Notes under the pieces: model-generated
Databases searched by the model: none
What the model saw: the letters and a program-made list of their open reading frames with translations, nothing else
What the model was told of the DNA's origin: nothing
Program-made: the position numbers and the translations under genes
Assembly: GCA_036338025.1 (NCBI GenBank)
Contig: JAYZDB010000338.1
Span: forward strand, 1-15,969
Origin: JAYZDB01 sp036338025
GTDB lineage: Bacteria; Planctomycetota; UBA1135; UBA2386
Reading direction: 5' to 3'
Length of the DNA stretch: 15,969 nt
Shown: piece by piece, positions 13,251 to 15,969 of the stretch
Position numbering within the stretch: position 1 is the stretch's first letter
Layout: every line of letters starts with the position of its first letter

Positions 13251-13937
13251 ATGGCCAAAGCGCTGCGGCCTGCCCCGGGATGGGTTGATACGTTTGCGCG
13301 CGGTTTCTTGAAGACCAGCATCCGCGTATTCCTGCGCATCTACTTCCGGTGGCGGGTGCTCAACCGGCCGAGCCTCGAGGATGGTTATGTCGTTGTCGCC
13401 AACCACGGGTCTTTCCTCGACCCGATCATCCTCGGTGTGTCCAGTCCCCGGAACGTGGCATTCCTGATCAACAGTGCTTCCTACCGCTCTGCCTTGATGG
13501 GGTGGTTCTATCGCTTGTATCGATCCATCCCAGTGGAGTTGGGTCGTGGTAACCGCGACACCTTGCGACAGTGCCACGCCGCTCTCGATGCTGGCGAGGT
13601 GGTTGGAGTGTTCCCAGAGGGTGGGATTACCCGTGACGGTGGGTTGATGCTCGGCAACCCGGGAGCCGTTGCCCTGGTGCTGCGGAACAACGTGTCGGTA
13701 GTCCCGGTAGGTCTGGTCGGAGTCAGGGACGCGATGCCGTACGGTAGCGCCTTTCCGCGGCCCAAACGTATCGAGGTCCGTTACGGCGATCCCATTCCAC
13801 CTTCGGAACTCGATGTTGGGGCCAACCGGAAGGAGCGGTTGGCGGCCGCGACGGCACGCATCATGCGAGAGATCGCCAGTCTCTGCGATCAAGACTCCCG
13901 TGAGGATGAACTCGCGACGCAGCGGCACGGCAACTGA
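13251..13937 (+). CDS. plsC: 1-acyl-sn-glycerol-3-phosphate acyltransferase family protein (PlsC-like)
   Basis: A 228-residue membrane-associated acyltransferase. PlsC transfers an acyl chain to lysophosphatidic acid to give phosphatidic acid, the precursor of phospholipids. All family blocks are seen: NHGSFLD with the HX4D pair H52 and D57, the lyso-phosphatidate-contacting RSIPVELGRGN block, FPEGGITRDG (F121-P-E-G124) and VVPVGL (V151-P-V). A hydrophobic, basic N-terminus (FLKTSIRVFLRIYFRW) can lie on the membrane. Length fits PlsC. A relative acting on another acyl acceptor cannot be excluded. No strong ribosome binding site; it lies 10 bp after the secreted TPR gene. Confidence 0.9.
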   Translation: MAKALRPAPGWVDTFARGFLKTSIRVFLRIYFRWRVLNRPSLEDGYVVVANHGSFLDPIILGVSSPRNVAFLINSASYRSALMGWFYRLYRSIPVELGRGNRDTLRQCHAALDAGEVVGVFPEGGITRDGGLMLGNPGAVALVLRNNVSVVPVGLVGVRDAMPYGSAFPRPKRIEVRYGDPIPPSELDVGANRKERLAAATARIMREIASLCDQDSREDELATQRHGN

Positions 13938-14025
13938 GCGCGAACTTCTGCAGGGATTGAGAAACTCGGGGCTTTTGCCGCTGCCAGTTGCCTCTCCTGT
14001 GAGGTCGGACGATCCGGCCCACTGC

Positions 14026-14032
14026 AAGGAGG
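14026..14032 (+). promoter_or_regulatory. Ribosome binding site of the sigma factor gene
   Basis: AAGGAGG is followed after only 4 nt by TTG (14037), and no ATG or GTG is in frame nearby. The site fixes the TTG as start. The spacing is short, which may hold translation down. The 99 bp between 13938 and 14036 shows no clear promoter or terminator. Confidence 0.6.
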
Positions 14033-14036
14033 CAAC

Positions 14037-14627
14037 TTGGACACTAGCTCGAATCTTCAACTGACGTGTTTACCCTGCGGCCAGATTGAGGCGGCGCTCG
14101 GGGCCGCGACCAGTTTCTTGTCCCGGTGGCAGGACTGTTTCACCAACGCCAACCGCGAAGAGCTTTCGCAGGACGCCGTCGTACTGGCGCTTACGCGTTG
14201 GTCCACCCTGCGCGACAAGGGCCGTTTTCACGCCTTTGTGCGCACCATTGCGCGACGCCGGCGGGCCACTGCGCTGGGCAGCAGGACAAAGCTGCCGACC
14301 GTGAGCATTGACGCCAATTGGCATCTGGCCGACCAGATCGTTGCGAAGGTGCCGGAGGAGGAGGAGTTTCAGATCGCCGGGGATTGGGTGCCACGCGCCG
14401 AACTCATCGACGCACTGCCCAGCGCGTTGGACCGCCTGACGCGGCTCAATGCGGCGCTCCTGATGGGCTATTACGAGGGCTTCACCTGCGGCGAATTGGC
14501 CGGGCGCTACGAGTTGACCCCGGAAAACGTCAAGGTCCGGATCCACCGGGCTCGCCGCCGCGTTCGAGAGCTCCTACAGCGCCACCTCAGGCGCAAGACT
14601 GCAGTCTGCAACCCGGAGCTGCGGTAG
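14037..14627 (+). CDS. ECF-type RNA polymerase sigma factor
   Basis: A 196-residue sigma-70 family protein of the extracytoplasmic function class. Region 2 (about 18-82) includes the helix REELSQDAVVLALTRWSTL and the basic FHAFVRTIARRRRA segment that contacts the -10. Region 4 (about 122-182) includes the helix-turn-helix with GYYEGFTCGELAGRYELT and VKVRIHRARRRVRELL that reads the -35. Regions 1.1 and 3 are absent, as in ECF factors. The start is TTG. An N-terminal C11-L-P-C14 pair precedes region 2. No anti-sigma gene is recognisable next door; the following gene is a secreted repeat protein 86 bp downstream, and the two may be co-regulated. ECF factors of this type are abundant in planctomycetes. 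Confidence 0.87.
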   Translation: MDTSSNLQLTCLPCGQIEAALGAATSFLSRWQDCFTNANREELSQDAVVLALTRWSTLRDKGRFHAFVRTIARRRRATALGSRTKLPTVSIDANWHLADQIVAKVPEEEEFQIAGDWVPRAELIDALPSALDRLTRLNAALLMGYYEGFTCGELAGRYELTPENVKVRIHRARRRVRELLQRHLRRKTAVCNPELR

Positions 14628-14700
14628 TTGGACGAGATCCGGCAAGCGACCATCGAAGCAGGGCGACGGAGTTGTTTCGCGCCCGCTGTAACCCAAGTGA

Positions 14701-14707
14701 AGAAGGA
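14701..14707 (+). promoter_or_regulatory. Ribosome binding site choosing ATG 14714 over ATG 14708
   Basis: AGAAGGA ends directly against the ATG at 14708, too close to use. The in-frame ATG at 14714 sits 6 nt away and the one at 14717 9 nt away, so 14714 is the likely start. Confidence 0.55.
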
Positions 14708-14713
14708 ATGATC

Positions 14714-15616
14714 ATGATGCAATCACTGACGATTCGACTACTGGCCGCGACCAGCCTGCTGCTCGGAGCAGAAGGCTCGCCACTCATCGCACAGGCCGAA
14801 ATCAATGCCGGTGCCAAGCAGGGCAAGGGCGACAAGATCGAGAAACCTGTGCGTCCCAGCGCGCAAGCGCGCGCGGCTCTCAAGGCTGCGGCGGGCCTGC
14901 GGGCGGGGGCCAAAGGCACCAAGGGTGGGGCTCGCGCCAGCATCCTGCGGGCCGCTGCAGCCGCCTACGAAAAGGTCGCAGCAGACTTTGCCAGCGAACC
15001 TGCTGGCGCGGCGCAAGCCTGCTTTGCTGCCGGGGAGGTGTGGCGTTCGCTCAAGGAGTTGGACAAGGCCAGCGCGTGCTTTACGCGGGCTGAGGGGCTC
15101 GATGCCGCTCGCTACCGGACGCGCTCCACGATGGAATTAGCGCATATCGCGCGCCGTCAGAAAGCCATCGCGCGGGCGACGCTACTGTACGAACAGGTCG
15201 CAGCCCTCGCGCCAGGTACGGTACGAGGGATCCAGGCCCGGCTCTGGATTGCTCGTTGCCTGGCCTCGCAAGGCGAGGACGCCAAGGCCACCGTCGCCTA
15301 CCGTCAGGCCTTGGCAACTGCTGCGACGCCGCGCCAGAGGATCGATGTCTGCAACCGCCTCGCCAACCACCTGCTCGGTATGGACGATCTGGTCGGAGCT
15401 GAGGCTGTAATTCAGCAAGCTGCCTTGGCGGCCAAGGTCCGTGGATCAGGCAAGCCCGAAGCCGTCGAGCGGGCCCTGCGTAGTCAGACCGTGGCGTTCG
15501 AGAAGATGTCTGCTCGCCGCGCCTTGCAGAGAGCGCGAGACAAGATCAACAAGGCCCATCGTGACGCTCAGCAAGTCGAGAAAAGCCGGGGGACCGGCAA
15601 GCAACTGGATCCCTAG
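14714..15616 (+). CDS. Secreted Ala/Lys-rich TPR-type repeat protein
   Basis: A 300-residue exported protein of no named family. A signal peptide (MMQSLTIRLLAATSLLLGAE, cleavage about SPLIAQA) precedes a low-complexity Lys/Gly/Ala linker. TPR-like helices follow from about 75 to 270 (AQACFAAGEVWRSLKELDKA, RSTMELAHIARRQKAIARAT, ARLWIARCLASQGEDAKATV, NRLANHLLGMDDLVGAEAVI), and the C-terminus is basic. It resembles the secreted TPR protein at 12164 in plan but not in sequence that I can align by eye. A much longer in-frame extension to 14318 is rejected because it would overlap the sigma gene. It lies 86 bp after the sigma gene; its stop TAG shares CTAG with the opposing dehydrogenase stop. Confidence 0.85.
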   Translation: MMQSLTIRLLAATSLLLGAEGSPLIAQAEINAGAKQGKGDKIEKPVRPSAQARAALKAAAGLRAGAKGTKGGARASILRAAAAAYEKVAADFASEPAGAAQACFAAGEVWRSLKELDKASACFTRAEGLDAARYRTRSTMELAHIARRQKAIARATLLYEQVAALAPGTVRGIQARLWIARCLASQGEDAKATVAYRQALATAATPRQRIDVCNRLANHLLGMDDLVGAEAVIQQAALAAKVRGSGKPEAVERALRSQTVAFEKMSARRALQRARDKINKAHRDAQQVEKSRGTGKQLDP

Positions 15617-15969
15617 ACCCCGATGCCGTAGTAGGTCAGACCGGCTGCCCGGATTGTCGCCGGGTTCCATATGTTGCGGCAATCGAACACCACCGGTTGC
15701 TTGAGGTGGTTCTTGATCTCGGAGGGATCGACGTGGCGGAACTCGTTCCACTCCGTGATCAGGATCAACCCGTCGGCATTGTCGAGGGCCGCCAAGGCGT
15801 CGTGTGCGTAGGAGATCTTGTCACCGAGGATTCGCTTTGATTCTGGGATTGCCTCGGGGTCGAAGGCGGTGACCGTCGCGCCCTGCTCGAGCAACTTTTC
15901 GGCGATGATGATCGAGGGCGCTTCGCGCATGTCATCGGTGTTGGGCTTGAACGCCAAACCCCACATCGT
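15613..15969 (-). CDS. ugd: UDP-glucose 6-dehydrogenase, C-terminal part (cut by window edge)
   Basis: The C-terminal about 118 residues of a UDP-glucose/GDP-mannose dehydrogenase; the frame stays open to the right edge, so the gene continues beyond it. The nucleotide-sugar binding domain signature WGLAFKPNTDDMREAPS is present, followed by GATVTAFDPEA, DADGLILITEWNEFRHVD-like sequence and the usual end NPATIRAAGLTYYGIGV. The enzyme oxidises UDP-glucose to UDP-glucuronate with NAD+ in the cytoplasm, for capsule, exopolysaccharide or lipid sugar synthesis. An internal ATG at 15966 is not the true start. It is convergent with the secreted repeat gene, the two stops overlapping by 3 nt within CTAG. 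Confidence 0.93.
   Translation of the reverse strand, partial: TMWGLAFKPNTDDMREAPSIIIAEKLLEQGATVTAFDPEAIPESKRILGDKISYAHDALAALDNADGLILITEWNEFRHVDPSEIKNHLKQPVVFDCRNIWNPATIRAAGLTYYGIGV

Noticed and set aside
11903..13339. 478-codon - strand open frame antisense to the secreted TPR gene
   Set aside because: The + strand product has a signal peptide and TPR helices; the antisense frame is a composition shadow.
14318..14713. N-terminal extension of the secreted repeat protein to 14318
   Set aside because: It overlaps sigma region 4 in another frame and would bury the signal peptide that begins at 14714.

Overview
The window is GC-rich bacterial DNA, densely coded and mostly on the + strand. It holds thirteen confident CDSs, one of them cut by the right edge. 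There is no rRNA, tRNA, CRISPR array, insertion sequence or phage gene that I can see. The best guess at host is a Planctomycetota-type marine or soil bacterium. The reasons are several secreted or TPR-rich proteins of no named family, an S8 protease ending in an Ig-like fold plus a C-terminal tail module of the kind common on planctomycete exoproteins, frequent GTG/TTG starts, and weak or absent Shine-Dalgarno sites on many genes. This is inference; Acidobacteriota or Myxococcota cannot be excluded.

Layout. Positions 1-206 hold no secure gene; a weak divergent partial frame runs off the left edge. 207-2216 encodes a large secreted protein that looks like the PcRGLX/YetA class (N-terminal beta domain, C-terminal alpha/alpha toroid), probably a polysaccharide-active enzyme. 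2462-4162 is a cytoplasmic TPR protein with a TolB-N/FlgO-like N-terminus. It is followed 51 bp later by a tight cassette: kynureninase-like PLP enzyme (4214-5416), KynB-type cyclase/formamidase (5418-6047) and RidA-family protein (6044-6457). The spacings are 1 nt and an ATGA overlap, so these three are almost certainly co-translated. Convergent to them, on the - strand, is a secreted subtilisin-like protease (6471-8747). Its signal peptide is recovered only if translation starts at an ATT codon placed 7 nt after a perfect AGGAGG.

Right half. Divergent from the protease are a small lipoprotein-like protein with an ExbD-like domain (8965-9306) and a HAD phosphatase (9316-9996). Then come a three-TM membrane protein (10049-10582) overlapping a SprT-like zinc metalloprotease (10566-10949), an orphan XdhC-family protein (11036-11926), a secreted TPR protein (12164-13240) with a PlsC acyltransferase 10 bp downstream (13251-13937), an ECF sigma factor (14037-14627), and a second secreted repeat protein (14714-15616). 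The C-terminal end of a UDP-glucose 6-dehydrogenase (15613-15969, - strand) enters from the right edge.

What is most worth pursuing: the kyn-like operon. Its PLP enzyme keeps the kynureninase scaffold but carries Leu for the Tyr that precedes the PLP lysine and Gln for the His of the DxxHS motif, while its RidA partner has Met where active RidA deaminases have Arg. This, with no tryptophan dioxygenase in view, suggests a variant pathway or substrate. Also notable are the ATT start, and a recurrent TATCCTG promoter-like element placed upstream of three transcription units. No gene-free stretch exceeds 300 bases; the longest gaps are 2217-2461, 8748-8964 and 11927-12163.
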